From assembly GCA_031272745.1 (NCBI GenBank), contig JAISTF010000067.1, positions 1 through 9,741 on the forward strand: a stretch of DNA of 9,741 nucleotides, read 5' to 3'. Positions 1-6,740 of the stretch are shown piece by piece. Within the stretch, counting starts at the first letter, position 1; the number at the start of each line of letters is the position of its first letter. Source of the stretch: Eubacteriales Family XIII. Incertae Sedis bacterium (GTDB taxonomy: Bacteria > Bacillota > Clostridia > Peptostreptococcales > Anaerovoracaceae). The translations under genes were made by a program, and so were the position numbers. The notes below the pieces were generated by a model. It searched no databases and was not told the origin of the DNA. It saw nothing but the letters and a program-made list of their open reading frames with translations.

Positions 1-124
1 GGGCAGTACGCGGCGTTCGGGCGCGTGACGAGCGGGATGGACGTTGTGGACGCGATCGCGCAGGTCGAGAAGGACGGCAGTGACATGCCGCTCGAACCGG
101 TCGTGATCGAGTCGATCAAGGTGA

Positions 125-132
<8 letters not shown>
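1..132 (+). CDS. Cyclophilin-type peptidyl-prolyl cis-trans isomerase, C-terminal fragment (5' truncated)
   Basis: The last 43 codons of a gene that begins outside the window. They read GQYAAFGRVTSGMDVVDAIA followed by a short charged stretch and a final V-V-I-E-S-I-K-V-I-G before TGA at 130-132. The Y-A-A-F-G-x-V-x-x-G-M-D-V-V-D-x-I motif is the standard C-terminal part of bacterial cyclophilins, which catalyse proline cis-trans isomerisation during protein folding. The catalytic Arg/Phe/Gln region is upstream of the window, so cellular location (cytoplasmic or secreted) cannot be judged. The stop codon lies inside the next gene, rlmN (8-base overlap), which suggests co-transcription and translational coupling. 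The family call is secure; the exact paralogue is not. Confidence 0.9.
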
Positions 133-1245
<1,113 letters not shown>

Positions 1246-1249
<4 letters not shown>

Positions 1250-1953
1250 CCGCCAAACCCGCAGGGACGGCTTCCGGCCGCCCGTCATCCGTAGGGGCGG
1301 CTTGCAGCCGCCCGCGCAAGCTCCTCACGAAAGCCCGGGCCGCCGAGGTCATCGACCGCCTCGCGCGCTGCTACCCCGACGCGCGGTGCGCGCTCGACCA
1401 CGGCAGCGTCTTCGAGCTCCTCGTCTCCGTCGTCCTCTCCGCGCAGACGACCGACGTGAGCGTGAACAAGGTGACGCCGGCGCTCTTCGCCGCCTGGCCC
1501 GACGCCGCCGCGCTCGCGGGCGCCGACCCCGCCGCCGTGCAGGAAGTCATCCGCACGATTGGCATGTACCGCCAAAAGGCGTCCAACATCGTCCGCCTCT
1601 CGCAAAAACTACTCGAAGACTTCGGCGGCGAGGTGCCGCAGGATTTCGACTTGCTCCAAACGCTGCCCGGCGTCGGCCGCAAATCCGCAAACGTCGTGCT
1701 CTCCGTCGGCTTCGGCGAGGAGCGCCTCGCGGTCGACACGCACGTCTTCCGCGTCGCCAACCGCATCGGCCTCTGCGACGAGCCCACGCCCGAAAAGACC
1801 GAGCTCGCGCTCGTGAAGCGGCTGCCCGAGGGCAGACTTTCGGAATCCCATCATTATTTGATCTGGCACGGCCGCCGCGTCTGCCACGCGCGCAAGCCCG
1901 CCTGCGACGCCTGCGTCCTTCCCGACCTCTGCCGCTCCTTCGGCCGGCTGTAG
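1246..1953 (+). CDS. nth: Endonuclease III (DNA glycosylase/AP lyase)
   Basis: Nth removes oxidised pyrimidines and cleaves the abasic strand in base-excision repair. The 235-residue product has the helix-hairpin-helix L-P-G-V-G-R-K (140-146), with catalytic Lys at K146 and catalytic Asp at D164 (in A-V-D-T-H-V-F-R). The C-terminal [4Fe-4S] loop CX6CX2CX5C uses C213, C220, C223 and C229. S-A-Q-T-T-D-V-S-V-N-K (65-75) is the typical N-lobe signature. The ATG overlaps the rlmN stop (ATGA), and a purine-rich AGGAG at 1233-1237 lies 8 nt upstream, which supports this start. E. coli Nth is 211 aa. The roughly 24 extra N-terminal residues correspond to two tandem palindromic repeat units in frame. 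Family and function are secure. Confidence 0.97.
1263..1314 (+). repeat. Tandem pair of intragenic palindromic elements in nth 5' end
   Basis: Two 22-bp units, 1263-1284 and 1293-1314, match at 19 of 22 positions and repeat with a 30-bp period, exactly 10 codons, so the nth frame is kept. Unit 2 is a perfect hairpin: GGGCGGCT (1295-1302), loop TGC, AGCCGCCC (1306-1313). Unit 1 is a decayed version with a 4-bp core stem and an A-C mismatch. They encode G-T-A-S-G-R-P-S and G-A-A-C-S-R-P-R in an N-terminal extension not needed for the Nth fold. Confidence 0.8.
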
Positions 1954-1957
1954 GCGT

Positions 1958-2029
1958 ACATACGGAACAAATTCAAAATCGGTCAAAAATCGCCCGTTTT
2001 CATACCGATTTGCAACTTATTCCGTATGT
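1958..2029. terminator. 72-bp imperfect palindrome between convergent transcripts; possible bidirectional terminator
   Basis: The left arm at 1958-1983 and right arm at 2004-2029 are reverse complements at 22 of 26 positions, separated by 20 nt that contain AAAAA and TTTT runs able to pair with a bulge. It starts 4 bp after the nth stop and includes the stop codon (2017-2019) of the convergent 149-aa gene. The position suits a shared terminator. There is no classical U-tract right after a short GC stem, so Rho-independent activity is not proven; it could also be a dispersed palindromic repeat. Confidence 0.55.
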
Positions 2030-2466
2030 TCGTCCGCTGTGTCCGCGATGCGGGCCTCGGCGTCGGCGACGAGGGACGCGACGCGGGCGGGCAGGTCGGC
2101 GACCTCGCCTTCGGCCGTGAAGGCGCCGCGGTTGGCCGCGCTGTCCAAACCGAACAGCCCCCCGCCGGCCATGAGCCTGCCCATCGGCACACGCACGGAA
2201 TAACGGGTCGCGAACCCGTCCGCCGTCGCCGAGAGGGACACGGTCACATCCGAGGCCTCCGCGCCGAAGATCTCCGCGAGACGGGCGCGCAGCGAGTCGG
2301 CGGCGGCATCCACCGCGCTCCCGCCCGCGGCCGCCTCCGCCTCAAACGCCGCCACCGCGCGTTCGGCGAGAAAGACGTGACGGTCGTTGAGGCGGTCGAG
2401 CTGCGACTGCGCGAAGAAGACGAGCAGGATCGGCAGGACCGCCGCGAGCACGATGAGCTGCTTCAT
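2017..2466 (-). CDS. TadE-like / minor-pilin-like single-span protein (149 aa), last gene of the Tad-like operon
   Basis: The protein begins MKQLIVLAAVLPILLVFFAQ, a single N-terminal membrane anchor with almost no cytoplasmic part. This is followed by a Q/R-rich helix (20-60: SQLDRLNDRHVFLAERAV), then a small polar domain (70-125) with alternating beta-like residues, and the end DEHTE. This layout resembles TadE/DUF4320-like pseudopilins and minor subunits of Tad systems. I infer the role from layout and context rather than a diagnostic motif; no prepilin peptidase site (G-x-x-x-x-E) is visible. The ATG overlaps the upstream 50-aa gene stop (ATGA), and GGAG at 2475-2478 lies 8 nt upstream. 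The N-terminal MKQLIVL matches those of the 50-aa and 57-aa neighbours. The stop codon lies inside the 72-bp palindrome. Confidence 0.75.
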   Translation of the reverse strand: MKQLIVLAAVLPILLVFFAQSQLDRLNDRHVFLAERAVAAFEAEAAAGGSAVDAAADSLRARLAEIFGAEASDVTVSLSATADGFATRYSVRVPMGRLMAGGGLFGLDSAANRGAFTAEGEVADLPARVASLVADAEARIADTADEHTE

Positions 2467-2615
2467 GGCCGCATCTCCGCGTAGGGGTGCGACGCGAGGT
2501 CGTGGCGCCACAACGCGCCGAGCGCGGACTGCACCGAGTCGTCCGGCCCCGCGATGCACAGATAGAGGAAGACGCCGAGCGCGACCATCGCCATGAGCAC
2601 GATGAACTGTTTCAT
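2463..2615 (-). CDS. 50-aa small membrane protein, MK-x-x-IVL type (pilin-like candidate)
   Basis: Reading the minus strand from ATG at 2615 gives MKQFIVLMAMVALGVFLYLC, then a polar tail with I-A-G-P-D-D-S-V-Q-S-A-L-G-A-L-W and a C-terminal H-P-Y-A-E-M-R-P before TGA. It has one membrane segment (about 4-22) and a short outside tail of about 28 residues. A GAGGGG ribosome-binding site overlaps the upstream stop codon (2626-2628), and the gene's own stop overlaps the next ATG. Tight coupling on both sides and N-terminal identity with its neighbours argue that it is real despite its size. No known family recognised. The inferred role is a tiny structural or assembly subunit of the Tad-like machine. 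Confidence 0.75.
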   Translation of the reverse strand: MKQFIVLMAMVALGVFLYLCIAGPDDSVQSALGALWRHDLASHPYAEMRP

Positions 2616-2625
2616 GGCACGCCCC

Positions 2626-2799
2626 TCATTCCGTGTGCGCGCCGCCGCCCGTCAGCGCCGTGTCGAAGCCGAGCTGCGTCTCGAGCTTCGACTTGACCGA
2701 GTCGGTCATGCCCTGCGCCGAGTCCTTGAAGCTCAGCACCATCGCCGCGATGGCGATGCCGAGGATGATGGTTGCGAGCAATACGATCATGGATTTCAT
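2626..2799 (-). CDS. 57-aa small membrane protein, Flp-pilin-sized (candidate major subunit)
   Basis: The sequence starts MKSMIVLLATIILGIAIAAM, a hydrophobic helix (4-23). It is followed by an amphipathic polar segment S-F-K-D-S-A-Q-G-M-T-D-S-V-K-S-K-L-E and the end G-G-G-A-H-T-E. Size and layout (short hydrophobic N-terminus, amphipathic second half) resemble Flp/type IVb pilins, but the Flp signature (G before E-Y at the processing site) is absent. It has the strongest ribosome-binding site in the operon, as expected for an abundant subunit. It sits directly after the TadC-like gene and is followed by two small proteins with the same N-terminal pattern. Its C-terminal H-T-E is shared with the 149-aa product. 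Function is inferred from context. Confidence 0.75.
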   Translation of the reverse strand: MKSMIVLLATIILGIAIAAMVLSFKDSAQGMTDSVKSKLETQLGFDTALTGGGAHTE

Positions 2800-2807
2800 T
2801 TGAAACA

Positions 2808-2816
2808 CTCCTTCCT
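2808..2816 (-). promoter_or_regulatory. Strong Shine-Dalgarno before the 57-aa gene
   Basis: On the minus strand AGGAAGGAG directly follows the TadC-like stop codon, and its GGAG ends 8 nt before the ATG at 2799. It matches the anti-Shine-Dalgarno better than any other site in this operon and fixes the start of the 57-aa gene, suggesting that this product is made in excess. Confidence 0.75.
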
Positions 2817-3515
2817 TTAGAAAAACAGTTCCGTCAGCAGCTCCCGCTGCTCGACGAAATACGCCACATAGATAAAATTCATGAAGACGACGAGCACGCC
2901 GACGACGACGGGCAGGTAGAGCAGGTCGCTCATCGCTTCCGTGCGCCGCGTCAGCGTCGTCGTGCGCGTCTCCTTCATCGCGGTCTGGAATGCCGCGACG
3001 GTGTCGGTCAGCCGCGTCGGGTCGGTGCGGTCCCATTCGAGCAGCAGCATCATGAAGTCCCGCCCGAGGTCGTTCATCGACGCCTCGGCGAAGTAGGCGG
3101 GGATTTCCGCCTCGCGCCCGACGCGCAGCATCCGCAGGCACGTCGCCCACGCGTCCTGCAGCGCCCCGTCGCGTCCCGCGAATTCTTCGAGGATCGCGTC
3201 CGTTGTCATCTGCGCGCCGCCGCCCGATTTTGAATAATTCCGCAGCGCCCCGAGCGCGGCGAACAGCGCGCGGTCCATCGCTTCCTTGCGCCTCGCCGTC
3301 GGGATGCGCAGCGCCAGCCCCCGCGCCGCCGCGATCGGCCCCGCCACCGCTTCGCGCCACCGCGCAGGGTCGAGCCGGCGCCGCAAGTCCACGCGCCGCA
3401 GGGACGGCATCCGCGCGGCCGGCCACGCGGCGGACAGGAGCATCACGGCCAGCCCGAAGCCGGCCAGCGCCCCGATCCCCACGATCACCATCCAGGAAAA
3501 TGTCTGTGCGCTCAT
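2817..3515 (-). CDS. TadC-like pilus assembly inner-membrane protein (232 aa)
   Basis: The product has an N-terminal membrane helix (6-28), a central cytoplasmic domain rich in Arg and Ala (35-190), and a C-terminal hydrophobic hairpin or long helix (about 198-222). The central part reads like a degenerate T2SSF/TadC helical bundle, with L-L-L-E-W-D-R-T-D-P (157-166) and the T-A-M-K-E-T-R-T-T-T segment before the last helix. Typical TadC proteins are nearer 300 aa with more membrane segments, so this one looks reduced. It follows the TadB-like gene by 12 nt, with GAAGGGGGAAGG as ribosome-binding sequence directly before the ATG. In Tad systems TadB and TadC form the platform on which the ATPase acts. 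The assignment depends mainly on order and topology. Confidence 0.65.
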   Translation of the reverse strand: MSAQTFSWMVIVGIGALAGFGLAVMLLSAAWPAARMPSLRRVDLRRRLDPARWREAVAGPIAAARGLALRIPTARRKEAMDRALFAALGALRNYSKSGGGAQMTTDAILEEFAGRDGALQDAWATCLRMLRVGREAEIPAYFAEASMNDLGRDFMMLLLEWDRTDPTRLTDTVAAFQTAMKETRTTTLTRRTEAMSDLLYLPVVVGVLVVFMNFIYVAYFVEQRELLTELFF

Positions 3516-3527
3516 CCTTCCCCCTTC

Positions 3528-4505
3528 TTAGAAGTCCAATTTCCGGTTTGTCAACACTTCGAGCAGGACCCTGTTCAGCAGGAACAGAAACAACCCCACC
3601 GCAAAAAACGCAAAACCCCCGCCCGTGAAAAATTGGTTATGCAAAAAACGCGCGGGGGAGAGGTCCATCACGCAGACGGAGACGAAGACGGATCCCACGT
3701 AGAGCGCGGGCGTCAGGTACGTGGCCATGCGGACGGACTCGCCGTTGATGCGTTTGCGCGTTTCGGCGAGCACGCGCGCCTCGCGCAGTTGGGCGAGGAT
3801 GTCTTCGAGCGCCGCCGTCATGTCCGCGCCCGTCAGCGCCGAGGATGTGATGACGTGTGCGAGCATCGCGGCCCAGCCCGTGCCGACGCCGTAGGAAAAC
3901 CGCTCCGTCGCTTCGCGCACGCGCCCCGGGTCGCCCGTCGCGCGCAGCGTCAGGAGGAGGGCGCGCAGCAGGGCGTTCGTCACCTTCAGGTGCGGGCAGG
4001 CGTAGACGACGCGTTCGAGGGTTTCGTAGATGTTGCCGCCCGTCACGAGGTAGTTCGTGAGGAAGGCGCCGAGGAGTTTTTCGCCTTCGTAGCTCCCCGC
4101 GCGCCGCAGCCGTTCGAGCCGCGCGCGGAGCGTGAGGTAGGGCAGGCCCGCGAAGGCGAAGCCCGTGACGAGCGACGTGCCGACGGGCAGGGATTTCGCC
4201 GAACAGATGAAGCAGGTGAAAAAGAGCACGATGCAGAGCACGAGGAACGCGGTCGGGGAGAGAGGACGCCGCATCGCGACCGAGAGCAGGCGGTCGAGAT
4301 GCGCCAGCAGCGCGTCGGGCCCGCCCGCGAAGCCGCCGCCGGGCGCCCGGCCGGCCCGCAGCCGCGCCCGCGCCCGCACGACATCGACGAGCGCCGCGAG
4401 CCGCCTGCGCAGCAGCAGCGCCAGCCCGAAGACGATCGCGAGGTAGATGAGCGCCGACACGATCGCCATGACCGCCTCGCGGTTCACATACGCCAGCGGA
4501 CTCAT
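3528..4505 (-). CDS. TadB-like pilus assembly inner-membrane platform protein (T2SSF-type, 325 aa)
   Basis: Predicted membrane segments lie at about 13-33, 85-103, 106-124, 261-281 and 296-314. The cytoplasmic region between 125 and 260 contains Y-L-V-T-G-G-N-I-Y-E-T-L-E-R-V (152-166), A-L-T-G-A-D-M-T-A-A-L-E-D-I (223-236) and a charged stretch ending E-T-R-K-R-I-N-G-E-S-V-R-M. This two-helical-bundle pattern with a late membrane hairpin is that of TadB and related T2SSF-domain platform proteins, which couple the secretion ATPase to subunit extraction from the membrane. The length is normal for TadB (about 300-330). The ATG overlaps the ATPase stop (ATGA). Good confidence in the family, moderate in the specific TadB label. 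Confidence 0.78.
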   Translation of the reverse strand: MSPLAYVNREAVMAIVSALIYLAIVFGLALLLRRRLAALVDVVRARARLRAGRAPGGGFAGGPDALLAHLDRLLSVAMRRPLSPTAFLVLCIVLFFTCFICSAKSLPVGTSLVTGFAFAGLPYLTLRARLERLRRAGSYEGEKLLGAFLTNYLVTGGNIYETLERVVYACPHLKVTNALLRALLLTLRATGDPGRVREATERFSYGVGTGWAAMLAHVITSSALTGADMTAALEDILAQLREARVLAETRKRINGESVRMATYLTPALYVGSVFVSVCVMDLSPARFLHNQFFTGGGFAFFAVGLFLFLLNRVLLEVLTNRKLDF

Positions 4506-5824
4506 CGCCCCGCCCCCACGCTCACAGTGTCATTCCCGCCGGACCCCCGGAACGAGTCCGGGGGTGACAGCGTGGTGGCCGCCAGCTTCGCCAGCTCCCG
4601 CTCGAACGCGGCAAACCCCTCGGGGTCCGACTCCGCGCCGCGCCGCCGCTTCCCCTCGGAAATCCGCGCCGTCCACACCCAGCGCCCCCCCGCAAAATCG
4701 TAAAGACAGATTGCCTCGACGTACGGGGCGCCGTCGCGGACCCCCACCTCGTACACCCCGCGCAGCAGCTTCCGCCCGCCCGCCAACGCGCAGAAATGAA
4801 ACAGGTAGTCAAAACTCCCCGCCACGCGCCGCGCCGTCTCGCCGACGTCCCCGCCGCACGACCGCACGATTTCGACCGCCGCGTCCTCGGGAAACGACAG
4901 CGGGTCGCGCGTGTGGTACGTCATCTTCATGCGCCCCGTGCCTTTGCGCGCGACGCGCACGGCCATGTCGAGCGCCACCCCGTCGCGCGCTTCCGCGAGC
5001 ACGAAATAGTCCGCGTCGCTTCTGAGCAGGTTCCGCGACACGGCCGCGAGCCGCTCCCCGTCGCACACGAGCTGCACGACCGGCGCGCCCGGCATGAGGC
5101 GGTGCAGCGGAATCTCGGGGTCCGTCTCGACCATCACGCCTTCGAGCGCGGGGTCTTCGAGCCGCTGCCAGGTTGACAGAAATGTTGTTTTCGCAGACCG
5201 CACGCTACCGCAGAACACGACGTTGTACCCGACGCGCACCATCGCCCGGAACAGCGGGATCGCCTCGGCGGGGATCGTCCCCCGCGCCGCCTGCTCCTCG
5301 AGCGTATACTCCGGCACCACATAACGCCGCAGCACGATCACGTCGCGGTCCGCCTTCGCGAGCGCCCCCTTGAACACCGTCACGCGCGTCCCGTCGAGCA
5401 GATACACCTCATGGAAGTCGCGGTCGAGCCGCTCCTCCGGCGTCAGCAGCAGGATCGCCCGCACGAGCTGCTCCCGCCGGTGCCGCCCGATCTTCTGCGG
5501 CATCCGCCGCATCCGCCCGTCGACCAAGAAGTACACGTCCTCTCCGATGACCTTTGCCGACGGCGACGCGTCGTACGGCGGCTTCCACCACTCGGCGAGC
5601 CCCGCCCGCCCCCAGACTTCTTCGAAGATCGCTTCCTCTTCGGATTCGTACCACGCCGGCACCGCCACCTGCCCGCGCAGCCCCTGCGCCTCGAGCGCGC
5701 CGCAAATCCGCGCCCGAAACCGCGCCACATCTTCCGGCACCCCGACGATCGCGCGCTTCTGCGCCGCGGGGTCCGCCTCGACCAACGGCTCCACGAGCCG
5801 GCACGCCGCATCCAAACCGAGCAT
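4502..5824 (-). CDS. TadA/CpaF-like secretion ATPase (T2SS/T4P type) with altered Walker A
   Basis: A 440-residue ATPase of the type that powers pilus assembly on the inner face of the membrane. The N-terminal domain (1-140) is followed by a CpaF-like segment (Y-L-L-D-G-T-R-V-T-V-F-K, 141-152) and the ATPase core. The P-loop at 206-214 reads G-S-V-R-S-A-K-T-T, where the usual Gly before Lys is Ala. The Asp-box region is T-D-P-E-I-P-L-H-R-L-M-P (234-245), the Walker B-like strand is D-Y-F-V-L-A-E-A-R-D-G (272-282), and the His-box analogue is M-T-Y-H-T (301-305). I chose ATG at 5824, 4 nt after the SAF gene stop, with GGAAGGGG just upstream; an upstream in-frame ATG at 5914 would overlap the SAF gene by 86 bp. 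The last 25 or so residues come from a palindromic repeat. Confidence 0.88.
   Translation of the reverse strand: MLGLDAACRLVEPLVEADPAAQKRAIVGVPEDVARFRARICGALEAQGLRGQVAVPAWYESEEEAIFEEVWGRAGLAEWWKPPYDASPSAKVIGEDVYFLVDGRMRRMPQKIGRHRREQLVRAILLLTPEERLDRDFHEVYLLDGTRVTVFKGALAKADRDVIVLRRYVVPEYTLEEQAARGTIPAEAIPLFRAMVRVGYNVVFCGSVRSAKTTFLSTWQRLEDPALEGVMVETDPEIPLHRLMPGAPVVQLVCDGERLAAVSRNLLRSDADYFVLAEARDGVALDMAVRVARKGTGRMKMTYHTRDPLSFPEDAAVEIVRSCGGDVGETARRVAGSFDYLFHFCALAGGRKLLRGVYEVGVRDGAPYVEAICLYDFAGGRWVWTARISEGKRRRGAESDPEGFAAFERELAKLAATTLSPPDSFRGSGGNDTVSVGAGR
4528..4569. repeat. Intragenic palindromic element (TCATTCCC family) in ATPase C-terminal tail
   Basis: A perfect 9-bp stem, ACCCCCGGA (4543-4551) and TCCGGGGGT (4557-4565) around ACGAG, lies inside outer complementary pentamers TGTCA (4528-4532) and TGACA (4565-4569). 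The TCATTCCC...GGGGGTGACA layout resembles the dispersed palindromes known from several bacterial genomes. On the minus strand it encodes S-P-P-D-S-F-R-G-S-G-G-N-D-T-V, beyond the conserved ATPase core. Confidence 0.65.
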
Positions 5825-5828
5825 CGCG

Positions 5829-6527
5829 TCACACCCCTTCCTTGCGCACGAGCAGCACGCCTTCCACATGGTGATTGCAATAATCCATAATGGCCTTGTA
5901 CGGCTTCCACTCACTCCGGATCTCTATGTGATGGATGGGGGAGGATGCGTTGGCGCGACCCTCGTCCGGGTCGGTGAAGGACCGCATGGTCGGCGCGGCG
6001 TCCGTCACCTCGCGCCCCTCGCTGTCTTTTACATAGGCCGCCGTGAACGTCCCGAAGTCGCGCGCGCCGTCCGCCGAGAGCACCTCGACCGTGTCGCCGC
6101 GCCGCAGCGAACTCGTGCACAGTGCGATCCATTCGTTGCGAATCACATAGCACGACGGGTCGGGCGGCGGTGCCGCGTCGGCTTCCTTGAGCGCGTCCGC
6201 CGACAGCTGCGCCCCCCGACGAATATTCTCCCCCGCCACCAGGCCGGAGAACGGTTCTCCGTTGACCGTAGGGGCGGGGCTTGCCCCGCCCGCCGCCGCG
6301 CCCGGCTTCACCGCATTCTCGACGACGGCCCCCGCCGGCACGCTCACCGTCCGGAAATCCGCCGCCGTGACCGCCGCCCCCGCGGGAATCGCCTCGCGCG
6401 CCACGAGCACGTCTTCCATGAGAAACATCGCGCGCCCCTGCGCTTCCCAAAAGACCAGCAGCGCCACCGCCACGAGCAGGATCAGCGCCCCCGCCAGTGT
6501 CTTCATGATTTGCATTTTGTCCGTCAT
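5829..6527 (-). CDS. SAF-domain pilus assembly protein, CpaB/RcpC-like (232 aa), first gene of the operon
   Basis: A membrane anchor lies at about 8-27 (I-M-K-T-L-A-G-A-L-I-L-L-V-A-V-A-L-L-V-F). The exported part begins with a SAF-like hairpin: V-L-V-A-R-E-A-I-P-A-G-A-A-V-T-A-A-D-F (40-58) and L-V-A-G-E-N-I-R-R-G-A-Q-L (96-108), as in CpaB/RcpC proteins. A second region holds L-R-R-G-D-T-V-E-V-L (141-150), a phrase common in CpaB C-terminal domains. CpaB proteins act outside the membrane next to the pilus channel. ATG at 6527 is preferred over the ATG at 6563 because GGGGGGA at 6534-6540 is well placed before it. The loop between SAF strands (about 74-91) holds an inserted palindromic repeat. 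An ATPase gene follows after 4 nt. Confidence 0.8.
   Translation of the reverse strand: MTDKMQIMKTLAGALILLVAVALLVFWEAQGRAMFLMEDVLVAREAIPAGAAVTAADFRTVSVPAGAVVENAVKPGAAAGGASPAPTVNGEPFSGLVAGENIRRGAQLSADALKEADAAPPPDPSCYVIRNEWIALCTSSLRRGDTVEVLSADGARDFGTFTAAYVKDSEGREVTDAAPTMRSFTDPDEGRANASSPIHHIEIRSEWKPYKAIMDYCNHHVEGVLLVRKEGV
6265..6292. repeat. Intragenic GC-rich palindromic element inside the SAF gene
   Basis: CCGTAGGGGCG at 6267-6277 repeats the leader of the nth and rlmN copies. A perfect 9-bp inverted repeat follows: GGGCGGGGC (6272-6280), TT, GCCCCGCCC (6283-6291). It is oriented opposite to its host gene. The minus strand encodes G-G-A-S-P-A-P-T-V-N, in a loop between two SAF strands. Confidence 0.75.
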
Positions 6528-6560
6528 CTCGCATCCCCCCGGAAGCTCTTCAGAGAAAAC

Positions 6561-6590
6561 CAATATTTAACAATATTTTACCACAATATG
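6561..6590. repeat. CAATAT direct-repeat array, possible operator
   Basis: CAATATTT occurs at 6561-6568 and 6571-6578 (exactly 10 bp apart), and CAATATG at 6584-6590. It lies 34-63 bp upstream of the SAF-gene ATG and overlaps its candidate -10 box, in an AT-rich patch of an otherwise GC-rich window. Same-face spacing of about one helical turn suggests a regulator site, or simply AT-rich promoter DNA. Confidence 0.4.
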
Positions 6591-6602
6591 GAACTCGCGC
6601 AA
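6575..6602 (-). promoter_or_regulatory. Candidate sigma-70-type promoter for the Tad-like operon
   Basis: On the minus strand a TTGCGC -35 (6597-6602), 16-nt spacer and TAAAAT -10 (6575-6580) lie about 48 bp upstream of the SAF-gene start. The -10 is good and the -35 partial. It is the only plausible promoter seen for the seven-gene operon, whose genes otherwise have no gaps large enough for one. Confidence 0.4.
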
Positions 6603-6643
6603 CCCCTCAAACCTAAAATTTTCCTAAAGAAATGTGCTCGCGG

Positions 6644-6674
6644 TTGTCATTCGGACTTTGCGATTTTTTATAAG
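6644..6674 (+). promoter_or_regulatory. Candidate promoter P1 for the LRR surface protein gene
   Basis: TTGTCA (6644-6649), then a 17-nt spacer to TTTATA (6667-6672) or 19 nt to TATAAG (6669-6674). It would give a leader of about 75 nt before the ATG at 6757. Judged by eye only. Confidence 0.35.
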
Positions 6675-6711
6675 CGGGTTTCTGTAAATTAGATGAAACA
6701 AAAATTTAACC

Positions 6712-6740
6712 TTGACTTTTTTGGAAAATCTTTGTATGGT
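6712..6740 (+). promoter_or_regulatory. Candidate promoter P2 for the LRR surface protein gene
   Basis: TTGACT (6712-6717), a 17-nt spacer and TATGGT (6735-6740), the best -35 match in this region. If used, transcription would start near 6748, which excludes the ATG at 6736 (it overlaps the -10), leaves only about 9 nt before the ATG at 6757, and would favour GTG at 6784 as start. Confidence 0.4.

Noticed and set aside
1958..2029. Integron attC site
   Set aside because: The palindrome has attC-like length but lacks the conserved RYYYAAC and GTTRRRY core sites, and no integrase or cassette array is seen.
2626..3426. 266-codon frame ending in the 57-aa small protein
   Set aside because: The upstream part overlaps the TadC-like gene out of frame; the strong ribosome-binding site at 2808-2816 points to the internal ATG at 2799.
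3633..4703. 356-codon plus-strand frame opposite the TadB-like gene
   Set aside because: His/Arg/Glu-rich shadow; the minus strand encodes a clear multi-span membrane protein with ATGA coupling.
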